From contig NZ_JAGTXM010000002.1 of assembly GCF_018252635.1 (NCBI RefSeq), forward strand, positions 452,962 through 516,961: 64,000 nucleotides of DNA, given 5' to 3'. Shown here piece after piece: positions 54,334 to 64,000 of the stretch. The stretch's first letter is position 1; the number at the start of each line of letters is the position of its first letter. The stretch comes from Citrobacter amalonaticus. GTDB lineage: Bacteria > Pseudomonadota > Gammaproteobacteria > Enterobacterales > Enterobacteriaceae. The notes below the pieces were generated by a model. It was given only the letters and a program-made list of their open reading frames with translations, did no database searches and had not been told where the DNA came from. A program made the translations under genes and the position numbers.

Positions 54334-57300
54334 TTAGTCAAACGGCGGTGGCGCCAGCACTTCACGATTGCCGTTATGGCCCTGTTCGCTGACGATCCCT
54401 TGCGCTTCCATCTGTTCGATAATGCGCGCCGCACGGTTGTAGCCAATGCGGAACTGGCGCTGTACGCCGGAAATAGACGCTTTACGTTTTTCCGTTACAA
54501 AGTTGACGGCCTGATCGAATAACGGATCCAGCTCTTCGCCACCGTCAAAACCACCGCCGCCGCCTTCGCTTTCGCTGTCGGAGGTGATGCCATCCACATA
54601 CTGCGGACGCCCACGCGCCTTCCAGTCCTGCACCACCGCGTGCACTTCCTGGTCACGGACAAATGCGCCGTGAACACGCACCGGCATGGTGGAGTTTGGC
54701 CCTGAGTAAAGCATGTCCCCCATTCCCAACAGCGATTCTGCACCGCCCTGATCGAGGATGGTGCGCGAGTCAATCTTGCTGGAGACGGTGAAGGCAATAC
54801 GTGTCGGTATGTTGGCTTTGATCAGACCCGTAATGACGTCAACCGACGGACGCTGCGTTGCCAGCACCAGGTGGATGCCGGCAGCACGGGCTTTTTGCGC
54901 CAGTCGGGCGATCAGTTCTTCAACTTTCTTACCGACGGTCATCATCAGGTCGGCAAATTCATCCACCAACACCACGATATAAGGCAGTTTTTCCAGTACC
55001 GGATGCTGCGCATCCATACTGTCGCCCGGCTTCCAGTACGGGTCCGGAATTGGGCGTCCCATCCGCGCGGCTTCGGCTATTTTCTCGTTGTACCCCGCGA
55101 GATTACGCACGCCCAGCGCAGACATTAGCTTGTAACGGCGCTCCATCTCGTTAACGCTCCAGCGCAGGGCGTTGGCGGCGTCTTTCATATCCGTGACGAC
55201 TTCCGTCAGCAGATGCGGAATGCCTTCATAAACCGACAGTTCCAGCATTTTCGGGTCGATCATGATAAAGCGAACGTCTTCCGGCTGCGCCTTGTAAAGC
55301 ATGCTGAGGATCATGGCGTTCACCCCAACCGATTTACCCGAACCGGTTGTTCCCGCCACCAGCAGGTGCGGCATTTTCGCCAGATCGGCCACCACCGGAT
55401 CGCCGGCAATATCTTTACCCAACACCACGGTCAGCGGCGATGGGTTTTCACGGAATTTCGCGTTATCCAGCACTTCGCGCAGATAAACGGTCTGCCGTTT
55501 TTTGTTCGGCAATTCCAGGCCAACGTACGGTTTACCCGGAATCACTTCCACCACGCGCACCGCGACGGTCGACAACGAACGCGCCAGGTCACGAGAAAGG
55601 TTGGAAATACGCGCCGCCTTCACGCCCGGTGCCAGATTCAGCTCAAAGCGCGTAATCACCGGACCTGGCGAGTAGTTCACCACGTCGGCCTTAATACGGA
55701 AGTCCGCCAGGCGGGCTTCAACCAGGCGCGCCATTTGCTCCAGCGCGAAAGTATCGACCGGCTCCACTTCGCTCGGCGGCTGCGTCAGCAGATCCAGCGA
55801 AGGCAGTGGCGTCGTCGGTCTTTGTAGTGGACGACTGTCACCGTTACGCATCAACAGCGGGTGAATCAGGCTTTCCTGCGGCTGTGGCGCTGCGGGTTGC
55901 TGCGGCTGTTGATATTGTGGCGGCGGCGATACCGGCTGTTGCGGCTGTTGATATTGCGGCTGCGGCGCCACCGGCTGTTGCGGCTGTTGATATTGCGGCT
56001 GCGGCGCCACCGGCTGTTGCGGCTGCTGGTATTGCGGCTGCGGAGATACCGGCTGTTGCGGCGGCTGGTACTGCGGCTGAGGCGCCACTGGCTGTTGCGG
56101 CTGTTGATATTGCGGCGCCGTCGGTTGCTGAACAGGCGCTGACTCCGGCATTACGCCCGGCGTAAACAGCGGCTCATGCGGACCATTATCCACCAGCGTT
56201 TTCATGGGGGAAAACTCAAAATCATCCAGCGAGAACGGATTCGCTCCCACGGGTTGCTCACCGGCATAGCGCTGCTGTTGCGAAGAGGCAAACTGGCGCG
56301 CCAGCTCGGCTTGTGCAGCCGCATCTTCATCGTCGGTATGCGTTGTATCGTGCTGATACTCGTCGCCGTAGCGACTTTGCTGCGACTGGGCAAACTGGCG
56401 AGCCAGTTCATCCTGTTGCATGGCGTCGATTTCATCATCGCTATATTGCGGATCGTGTTGCCCGGCTTCACGCGCTCTCTCCTCAGCCATACGCTGAGAA
56501 GGTAACTTAATGCCATACGATGCCAGTTCACGGCGTGTCGGTACACGCACACGATTTGGACGAGGCAACTGTGGACCAATCCCCTCTTTCACCTGCGGAC
56601 GCGGCGCTCCGCCGTTCGCGAGGCTGAAGACTGGCGCAGCCACAGCCGCTGTCGCCCCGGCTGATAGCGTCGCGTCCTTCACGCCGGCAGCGATCGGCGC
56701 AATGGCTGCAGCGGCGTCAACTGGCGGTATAGCAGGCGCGACTGATGGTGCAGGAACCACTGGTTCAGGTGTGTTAATCGGCTCAGGAATCGGCTGATAC
56801 CACGCTGCAAGTTGCTCGCGTTCACGCGCACGCTTCTCTTCTACTTCTTCAAAATAGTACAGCGGCGGACGCGCAGGTTTTGTCTCTTCGATTACCGGCT
56901 CAGGCTCTGTGGCAGGAGTTTGCTGAACCACCGGCTCGTGTGGCGATAAAGGCTCCGGCTGATACGCTGGCTGATGATAAACCGGCTGCTGAACAGGCTC
57001 GGGTTGATAAACAGGCTCAGGCTGCCAGGGCTGATCTACCGTAGTCTGCGGTTGCTGCCACGGTTGCTGTGGTACGTCTTGCTGCGGATAACCGGCTTGA
57101 GGAGCCACTGGCGCAGCGTAGTGCGGTTCAGGCGAAACAGGCTGTTGTCCTGTCTCATACTGCGCCTGTTGCGGTTGCGCGTACGGATTGTGCGGCGGAT
57201 AGCCTTCCGGCGCTGGAGCAATCAGCGGCTCGCCGGTTTGCGGGCCTGGAACAGACTGCCATGCAACCGCGGGTTGCTCAGAAATCGTTTCCGCTCCCGG

Positions 57301-58338
57301 TACAGGCGGTGTTTGCATAATCGGATCGACCGGCGCGGCCCATGCCTGCGTCGCGGTCGTTGCCGCCGCCGCAGCGGCGACAGGTTCGGTCACCGAATGG
57401 CCGTTTAATAGCGGATCGTATTCATCATACTCCGGTTGAGTCGCGCGATGCCCGGAGAACAATACATCGCCAGGATCGGCCGCGACACCGCGCGCGCTGT
57501 AGACGATCTCATCGTCATCATCCATGCGCCTGCCGGAGAAGAGCGCCGCATCAGTTTGACGACCATGTGGATTGATAAATTTTTCAGCCAGACGTTTACG
57601 GCGCGCCAGCGCACCGCGAAGAATACGCGCCCGACGGGATTCACGTTGCCCGCCCTCGACGTCATCTTCATACTCTTCATCGTCTTCGTAGTCGTCATCT
57701 TCTACCCAGGTATCATCACGACGGGTACGGTTGCTGGCAAAGGTCAGAATATTAAGCAACCAGCCACCGAGTTTTTCGGCAATGCTAACCCACGACCAGC
57801 CAGTGAAGAGCGTCAGCCCTGCCGCCCATACGCACAGAAGCGTAATGGTGCCACCACTGCTGTGCAAAAGCGGTTGCAGCGTGGTACTTAACAGACTACC
57901 AATCACCCCGCCTGACGCGAAGTACCAGATGTCATCGGCATTAATGGCGGCCAGACCACAGGAGGTGAGGATAAGCGCCAGCACGCCAATGATACGCAGC
58001 GAGACGGCAAAATAGTCGATATAGTCATCGGTCGCCTGATGACGCCACGTAAACCAGCAGCCACCCACAATGATGACAGGAATGGTGTACGCCATGATCC
58101 CAAAGATAAAGAAAAGGGTATCAGCCAGCCAGGCCCCCGGCGCTCCCCCTAAATTATGGATAGGCTCATGCCAGGCCGTTTGCGACCAACTGGGATCAGA
58201 AGGATTAAAGCTCAGTAAGGCTGCCATCAGCCAGACGGCAAAAAGGACAATAAGAATCAGCAACGCCTCCAGAAGTCGGCGCCCGCTGCTTAACTTTGTC
58301 AATGTGACTTCTTTGTCTTCAGTGTATTCCTGGCTCAA
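54334..58338 (-). CDS. ftsK: DNA translocase FtsK
   Basis: FtsK couples division to chromosome dimer resolution: it is anchored at the septum, pumps DNA toward dif and activates XerCD. The start is TTG 58338 ([12 protein letters not shown] follows), with GGAGAG upstream; this gives 1334 residues against 1329 in E. coli. Four membrane segments lie in the first about 200 residues. Then comes a long proline/glutamine-rich linker with six copies of a 13-residue repeat. The motor domain has Walker [11 protein letters not shown] and Walker [12 protein letters not shown]. The C-terminal gamma winged helix ([19 protein letters not shown]) reads KOPS. The linker differs most from E. coli. Confidence 0.96.
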   Translation of the reverse strand: MSQEYTEDKEVTLTKLSSGRRLLEALLILIVLFAVWLMAALLSFNPSDPSWSQTAWHEPIHNLGGAPGAWLADTLFFIFGIMAYTIPVIIVGGCWFTWRHQATDDYIDYFAVSLRIIGVLALILTSCGLAAINADDIWYFASGGVIGSLLSTTLQPLLHSSGGTITLLCVWAAGLTLFTGWSWVSIAEKLGGWLLNILTFASNRTRRDDTWVEDDDYEDDEEYEDDVEGGQRESRRARILRGALARRKRLAEKFINPHGRQTDAALFSGRRMDDDDEIVYSARGVAADPGDVLFSGHRATQPEYDEYDPLLNGHSVTEPVAAAAAATTATQAWAAPVDPIMQTPPVPGAETISEQPAVAWQSVPGPQTGEPLIAPAPEGYPPHNPYAQPQQAQYETGQQPVSPEPHYAAPVAPQAGYPQQDVPQQPWQQPQTTVDQPWQPEPVYQPEPVQQPVYHQPAYQPEPLSPHEPVVQQTPATEPEPVIEETKPARPPLYYFEEVEEKRAREREQLAAWYQPIPEPINTPEPVVPAPSVAPAIPPVDAAAAIAPIAAGVKDATLSAGATAAVAAPVFSLANGGAPRPQVKEGIGPQLPRPNRVRVPTRRELASYGIKLPSQRMAEERAREAGQHDPQYSDDEIDAMQQDELARQFAQSQQSRYGDEYQHDTTHTDDEDAAAQAELARQFASSQQQRYAGEQPVGANPFSLDDFEFSPMKTLVDNGPHEPLFTPGVMPESAPVQQPTAPQYQQPQQPVAPQPQYQPPQQPVSPQPQYQQPQQPVAPQPQYQQPQQPVAPQPQYQQPQQPVSPPPQYQQPQQPAAPQPQESLIHPLLMRNGDSRPLQRPTTPLPSLDLLTQPPSEVEPVDTFALEQMARLVEARLADFRIKADVVNYSPGPVITRFELNLAPGVKAARISNLSRDLARSLSTVAVRVVEVIPGKPYVGLELPNKKRQTVYLREVLDNAKFRENPSPLTVVLGKDIAGDPVVADLAKMPHLLVAGTTGSGKSVGVNAMILSMLYKAQPEDVRFIMIDPKMLELSVYEGIPHLLTEVVTDMKDAANALRWSVNEMERRYKLMSALGVRNLAGYNEKIAEAARMGRPIPDPYWKPGDSMDAQHPVLEKLPYIVVLVDEFADLMMTVGKKVEELIARLAQKARAAGIHLVLATQRPSVDVITGLIKANIPTRIAFTVSSKIDSRTILDQGGAESLLGMGDMLYSGPNSTMPVRVHGAFVRDQEVHAVVQDWKARGRPQYVDGITSDSESEGGGGGFDGGEELDPLFDQAVNFVTEKRKASISGVQRQFRIGYNRAARIIEQMEAQGIVSEQGHNGNREVLAPPPFD
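55884..56117 (-). repeat. Tandem 39-bp repeat encoding the FtsK PQ-rich linker
   Basis: About six tandem copies of a 39-bp unit encode [13 protein letters not shown]-type 13-residue blocks. Variant positions include Q to P (YQPPQQ), A to S (QPVS) and a PPPQ copy. The plus strand shows recurrent GGCTGTTGCGGCTGTTGATATT. Unit length is a multiple of three, so copy number can change without frameshift. Confidence 0.85.
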
Positions 58339-58378
58339 AAAAGGCTCTCCAGGTTTCAGGCTTTTCCTGCCCGATGCT

Positions 58379-58416
58379 AAAACGGACAACAGCACCGGGT
58401 TGCCCCGGCACTGTTG
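58379..58416 (-). terminator. lrp rho-independent terminator
   Basis: CAACAGCACCGGG (58387-58399) and CCCGGCACTGTTG (58404-58416) pair over 13 bp, with two positions becoming G-U wobble pairs in the lrp transcript, around a 4-base loop, followed by TCCGTTTT on the minus strand. It lies 56 bases past the lrp stop. Confidence 0.7.
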
Positions 58417-58472
58417 CTGTATGGATTAACAGGAGTGTAATCAAAATACGCCGATTTTGCACCTGTTCCGTA

Positions 58473-58967
58473 TTAGCGCGTCTTAATAACCAGACGATTA
58501 CTCTGCTTGACTTCTTCCATTACCACGTAAGTACGGGTGTCATTGACGCCAGGCAGCCGCAGCAGGGTTTCCCCCAGTAGCTTACGGTAGGCAGACATGT
58601 CCGGCACACGTGTTTTCAACAAGTAGTCGAAATCACCGGACACCAAATGACACTCTTGAATTTCTTCAAGTTTTTGTACGGCGGCGTTGAATTGTTCAAA
58701 CACATCCGGAGCGCCACGATTCAGAGTAATCTCAACAAATACCAGAAGTGATGCATCCAGATAATGCGGGTTTAACAGCGCTGTATAGCCCTGAATGAAA
58801 CCCTGTCTTTCCAGACGACGCACACGCTCAAGGCAGGGCGTCGGGGAAAGTCCCACTCGTTTAGAAAGCTCGACGTTAGAAATACGCCCATCCTTTTGCA
58901 ACTCATTAAGAATGTTACGATCAATACGGTCGAGATCTTTGCCAGGGCGCTTCTTGCTATCTACCAT
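58473..58967 (-). CDS. lrp: Leucine-responsive regulatory protein
   Basis: Lrp is a global feast/famine regulator forming octamers and hexadecamers, sensing leucine and controlling amino acid metabolism, pili and more. The 164 residues begin MVDSKKRPGKDLDRIDRNIL. The AsnC-type helix-turn-helix is at about 30-52 (ISNVELSKRVGLSPTPCLERVRRLE), and the RAM ligand-binding domain follows (FVEITLNRGAPDVFEQFNAAVQ, GDFDYLLKTRVPD). It appears nearly identical to E. coli. The start is ATG 58967; 16 upstream codons are open but not used. Confidence 0.98.
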   Translation of the reverse strand: MVDSKKRPGKDLDRIDRNILNELQKDGRISNVELSKRVGLSPTPCLERVRRLERQGFIQGYTALLNPHYLDASLLVFVEITLNRGAPDVFEQFNAAVQKLEEIQECHLVSGDFDYLLKTRVPDMSAYRKLLGETLLRLPGVNDTRTYVVMEEVKQSNRLVIKTR

Positions 58968-60482
<1,515 letters not shown>

Positions 60483-60508
60483 TTTTTACAAATCAGTAAC
60501 AAAAGTAA

Positions 60509-60538
60509 ATAAGGCGACTATAAGTCGCCTTTATTTTT
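60509..60538 (+). terminator. trxB rho-independent terminator
   Basis: AAGGCGACT and AGTCGCCTT form a perfect 9-bp stem with a 3-base loop, followed by TATTTTT. Confidence 0.9.
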
Positions 60539-60596
60539 GCCCCGTTGTAACATTGCCCTGCCAAAAAATTCAGATAACTCACCTGCAAAGCGCGCA

Positions 60597-62363
60597 ATGA
60601 ATAAAACTCGTCAACAAGAGCTAACTCGCTGGTTAAAACAGCAAAGTGTCATTTCCCAACGCTGGCTTATGATTTCTCGCCTGCTGGGGTTCGTGAGTGG
60701 CGTACTGATTGTCGCCCAGGCCTGGATCATGGCTCGCATTTTGCAGCATATGATCATGGAGAATATCCCGCGCGAGGCGCTGCTGTTGCCCTTTGTCGTG
60801 TTAGTGCTGATCTTTATCCTCCGTGCCTGGGTCGTATGGTTACGCGAACGCGTAGGATTCCATGCGGGTCAACATATCCGGTTTGAGATCCGCCGCCAGG
60901 TGCTCGACCGTCTGCAACAGGCCGGTCCGGCGTGGATCCAGGGGAAGCCCGCAGGAAGCTGGGCCACGTTGGTGCTGGAACAAATTGACGATATGCACGA
61001 TTACTACGCACGTTATCTGCCGCAGATGGCGCTGGCGGTATGTGTGCCCATCCTGATCGTGGCGGCTATTTTTCCGTCAAACTGGGCCGCGGCGCTGATC
61101 CTACTCGGCACTGCGCCGCTGATCCCTCTGTTTATGGCGATGGTTGGTATGGGCGCGGCCGATGCGAACCGGCGTAATTTCCTCGCGCTGGCGCGTCTGA
61201 GCGGGCATTTTCTCGATCGCTTACGCGGAATGGATACCCTGCGAATTTTTGGCCGTGGTGAAGCAGAAACGGAAAGCATTCGCGTCGCGTCGCAAGATTT
61301 CCGCCAGCGTACGATGGAAGTTTTGCGCCTCGCCTTTTTATCGTCGGGCGTACTGGAATTTTTTACTTCGCTTTCCATTGCGCTGGTCGCGGTTTACTTT
61401 GGCTTCTCCTACCTTGGTGAACTTAATTTCGGCCATTACGGTACGGGCGTCACGCTGGCTTCAGGTTTCCTCGCCCTCATTCTGGCCCCAGAGTTTTTCC
61501 AGCCACTTCGCGATTTAGGGACGTTTTATCACGCCAGGGCGCAGGCAGTAGGTGCGGCAGACAGCCTGAAAACCTTTATGGAAACGCCGCTCGCCCACCC
61601 GGAACGCGGCGATGTAGAGTTATCCACCCAGGACCCGGTATCAATTGAAGCCGTCGATCTCATTATTACTTCGCCGGAAGGTAAAGTCCTGGCCGGCCCG
61701 CTAAACTTCTCTCTTCCTGCCGGGCAGCGCACCGTGCTGGTCGGCAGAAGCGGTTCAGGTAAGAGTTCGTTGCTGAATGCGCTTTCCGGCTTCCTCCCCT
61801 ATCAGGGATCGCTGCGTATTAACGGGGTGGAGCTTCGCGATTTGTCTGTGGAGTCATGGCGCAAACATCTCTCCTGGGTGGGGCAAAACCCACAGCTACC
61901 CGCAGCGACGATACGGGAAAACGTTCTGCTGTCGCGCCCCAACGCCAGCGAGTACGAACTGCGCGCAGCGCTCGACAGCGCCTGGGTCAGTGAGTTCCTG
62001 CCGCTGTTGCCGCAAGGAGTGGATACGCCCGTGGGCGATCAGGCCGGACGCCTGTCCGTCGGTCAGGCTCAACGCGTAGCGGTAGCTCGTGCACTCCTTA
62101 ATCCCTGCAAGTTACTGCTGCTGGACGAACCGGCAGCCAGCCTGGATGCCCATAGTGAGCAACGGGTCATGCAGGCGCTGAAAACCGCCTCAAAACGCCA
62201 GACAACGCTGATGGTCACGCACCAGCTTGAAGATCTTGCCGACTGGGACAGGATTTGGGTGATGCAGGACGGACAGATTATCGAACAAGGCGCCTGGGCC
62301 GAGTTAAGTACCGTTAACGGCGCCTTTGCAACGTTATTGGCCCATCGTCAGGAGGAGATCTAA
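60597..62363 (+). CDS. cydD: Heterodimeric ABC transporter CydDC, CydD subunit
   Basis: CydDC is an inner-membrane ABC exporter linked to cysteine/glutathione and to maturation of cytochrome bd. CydD is one half, with 588 residues: six membrane segments in the first about 310, then a nucleotide-binding domain with Walker [10 protein letters not shown], signature LSVGQAQR and Walker B LLLLDEPAASLD. The signature Val is in place of the usual Gly. ATG 60597 (MNKTRQQELTRWLKQQ) is the family start. It ends with TAA followed directly by the cydC ATG. Confidence 0.96.
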   Translation: MNKTRQQELTRWLKQQSVISQRWLMISRLLGFVSGVLIVAQAWIMARILQHMIMENIPREALLLPFVVLVLIFILRAWVVWLRERVGFHAGQHIRFEIRRQVLDRLQQAGPAWIQGKPAGSWATLVLEQIDDMHDYYARYLPQMALAVCVPILIVAAIFPSNWAAALILLGTAPLIPLFMAMVGMGAADANRRNFLALARLSGHFLDRLRGMDTLRIFGRGEAETESIRVASQDFRQRTMEVLRLAFLSSGVLEFFTSLSIALVAVYFGFSYLGELNFGHYGTGVTLASGFLALILAPEFFQPLRDLGTFYHARAQAVGAADSLKTFMETPLAHPERGDVELSTQDPVSIEAVDLIITSPEGKVLAGPLNFSLPAGQRTVLVGRSGSGKSSLLNALSGFLPYQGSLRINGVELRDLSVESWRKHLSWVGQNPQLPAATIRENVLLSRPNASEYELRAALDSAWVSEFLPLLPQGVDTPVGDQAGRLSVGQAQRVAVARALLNPCKLLLLDEPAASLDAHSEQRVMQALKTASKRQTTLMVTHQLEDLADWDRIWVMQDGQIIEQGAWAELSTVNGAFATLLAHRQEEI

Positions 62364-64000
62364 ATGCGTGCATTGCTGCCTTATCTGACGCTCTATAAAC
62401 GTCACAAATGGATGTTAACGCTGGGCATCGTGTTGGCTATCGTCACTCTGCTCGCCAGTATTGGCTTACTGACGCTGTCCGGCTGGTTCCTCTCCGCGTC
62501 TGCCGTGGCGGGTTTTGCCGGTATCTACAGCTTTAACTACATGCTACCTGCAGCGGGCGTGCGCGGCGCGGCCATTACCCGGACAGCCGGACGCTATTTT
62601 GAACGGCTGGTCAGCCACGATGCGACCTTCCGCGTGCTGCAACATTTGCGTATTCACACCTTCAGCAAGCTGCTGCCGCTTTCCCCTGCCGGACTGGCCC
62701 GTTATCGTCAGGGGGAATTGTTGAACCGCATTGTCGCTGATGTGGATACGTTGGATCACCTCTATCTCCGCGTCATTTCCCCCCTGGTGGGTGCCTTCGT
62801 GGTGATTATGGTTGTGACGATCGGCCTGAGCGTGCTGGATGCCACCCTTGCCTGCACCCTCGGCGGTGTGATGCTGCTGACGCTCTTTATTATGCCGCCA
62901 GTATTTTATCGCGCCGGGAAAACCACAGGGCAAAACATGACGCATCTGCGCGGTCAGTATCGTCAACAACTGACCGCATGGTTGCAGGGCCAGGCAGAAC
63001 TGGCTATTTTCGGCGCCAGCGACCGTTATCGTGCGCAAATGGAAACCACCGAGTTACAGTGGCACGAAGCGCAACGTCGCCAGTCTGAACTGACGGCACT
63101 GTCACAGGCGCTGATGCTACTGATCGGCGCCGTTGCCATCTTATTGATGTTGTGGATGGCGGCAGGCGGCGTAGGGGGCAATGCCCAGCCAGGCGCGCTG
63201 ATTGCCTTGTTTGTCTTTTGTGCGCTAGCGGCATTTGAAGCGCTGGCTCCGGTTACTGGCGCATTTCAGCATTTAGGCCAGGTGATCGCTTCGGCCGTTC
63301 GCATCACCGAACTGACCGAGCAAAAGCCGGAAGTGACTTTTCCGACTAACGTATCCGACGTCCCGGATCAGGTCACCCTGACGCTGCATGATGTTTCATT
63401 CAGCTACCCCGAACAGGCGCAAAAAGCGCTGGCTTCACTCACTCTTCAGGTAAATCCGGGTGAACACATCGCCATTCTTGGGCGCACCGGGTGTGGTAAA
63501 TCGACATTACTGCAATTGCTGACGCGCGCATGGGATCCACAACAGGGCGAAATCCTGCTCAACGGCCATCCGATTGCGACAATGAATGAAGCGACGCTGC
63601 GCAACACCGTCAGCGTTGTGCCGCAGCGCGTGCACTTGTTTAGCGCCACTCTGCGCGACAACCTGCTACTTGCCGCGCCCGACGCCAGTGACGAGCAGCT
63701 TGCAGACACGTTGCGTCGCGTCGGGCTGGAGAAACTCCTTGACGATTCTGGCCTCAACAGTTGGCTGGGCGAAGGCGGTCGTCAGTTATCCGGTGGCGAG
63801 TTGCGTCGTCTGGCCATCGCCCGCGCGCTACTGCACGATGCACCGCTGATGCTGCTCGATGAACCGACAGAAGGGTTAGATGCGACTACCGAAAGTCAAA
63901 TGCTTGAATTGCTTGCTGAAGTGATGCGCGAAAAAACGCTACTGATGGTGACGCATCGCCTGCGCGGACTCGCGCGTTTTGATCGGATAATAGTGATGGA
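62364..64000 (+). CDS. cydC: Heterodimeric ABC transporter CydDC, CydC subunit (runs off right edge)
   Basis: This is the first 545 codons of the CydC half, of about 573 in E. coli. ATG 62364 begins right after the cydD stop, with AGGAGGAG overlapping the cydD end. It has membrane segments through about residue 310 and a nucleotide-binding domain with Walker A GRTGCGKST, signature LSGGELRR, Walker B LMLLDEPTEGLD and the switch His in VTHRLRG. No frameshift is seen. The C-terminal tail is missing because of the window end. Confidence 0.96.
   Translation, partial: MRALLPYLTLYKRHKWMLTLGIVLAIVTLLASIGLLTLSGWFLSASAVAGFAGIYSFNYMLPAAGVRGAAITRTAGRYFERLVSHDATFRVLQHLRIHTFSKLLPLSPAGLARYRQGELLNRIVADVDTLDHLYLRVISPLVGAFVVIMVVTIGLSVLDATLACTLGGVMLLTLFIMPPVFYRAGKTTGQNMTHLRGQYRQQLTAWLQGQAELAIFGASDRYRAQMETTELQWHEAQRRQSELTALSQALMLLIGAVAILLMLWMAAGGVGGNAQPGALIALFVFCALAAFEALAPVTGAFQHLGQVIASAVRITELTEQKPEVTFPTNVSDVPDQVTLTLHDVSFSYPEQAQKALASLTLQVNPGEHIAILGRTGCGKSTLLQLLTRAWDPQQGEILLNGHPIATMNEATLRNTVSVVPQRVHLFSATLRDNLLLAAPDASDEQLADTLRRVGLEKLLDDSGLNSWLGEGGRQLSGGELRRLAIARALLHDAPLMLLDEPTEGLDATTESQMLELLAEVMREKTLLMVTHRLRGLARFDRIIVM

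Overview
The window is a stretch of enterobacterial chromosome. Nearly every protein is close to full-length collinear with its Escherichia coli K-12 counterpart, and the gene order pepN-pncB-asnS-ompF-aspC ... ftsK-lrp-trxB-cydDC is that of the K-12 region b0932 to b0886. The proteins differ from E. coli at scattered positions (OmpF loops, AsnS insertion, FtsK linker), so this is a relative such as Citrobacter or Salmonella rather than E. coli itself. Citrobacter is my best guess, from memory of sequences only. I see no prophage, insertion sequence, CRISPR array, tRNA or rRNA gene.

Layout. 1-6.5 kb: pepN (5' part), pncB with a NadR operator, asnS, the porin gene ompF with its OmpR-controlled promoter, and aspC. 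6.5-17.3 kb (minus strand): gloC, mepK and ldtD, then cmoM-mukF-mukE-mukB, the chromosome-organising condensin operon. 17.4-26.5 kb: elyC, ycbJ, and the lipid A/LPS operon msbA-lpxK-ycaQ-ycaR-kdsB preceded by ycaI. 26.6-32.2 kb: ihfB, rpsA, cmk, aroA and serC, all minus strand and without the ycaL gene that K-12 has between aroA and cmk. 32.4-39.5 kb: ycaP, ycaO and the anaerobic formate module focA-pflB-pflA with an FNR site.

39.6-44.5 kb is the one accessory islet. A RpiR-family regulator diverges from an operon for an ascorbate-family PTS (IIB, IIC, later IIA) and a transketolase split into two polypeptides. It sits between pflA and ycaD, where K-12 has ycaK, ycaN and ycaM. No isomerase, aldolase, kinase or hydrolase accompanies it. 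This suggests a very short pathway: the PTS imports and phosphorylates a ketose-like substrate, and the transketolase passes a two-carbon unit into the pentose phosphate pool. The substrate is not evident from sequence.

44.6-64 kb: ycaD, ycaC, the anaerobic DMSO reductase operon dmsABC with a NarL-type site upstream, serS, rarA, lolA, ftsK, lrp, trxB, and cydD-cydC (cydC runs off the right edge). Functionally the window mixes core information and envelope genes with anaerobic respiration and fermentation genes (focA-pfl, dmsABC, cydDC). The islet is the only clearly strain- or genus-specific carbon-use locus.
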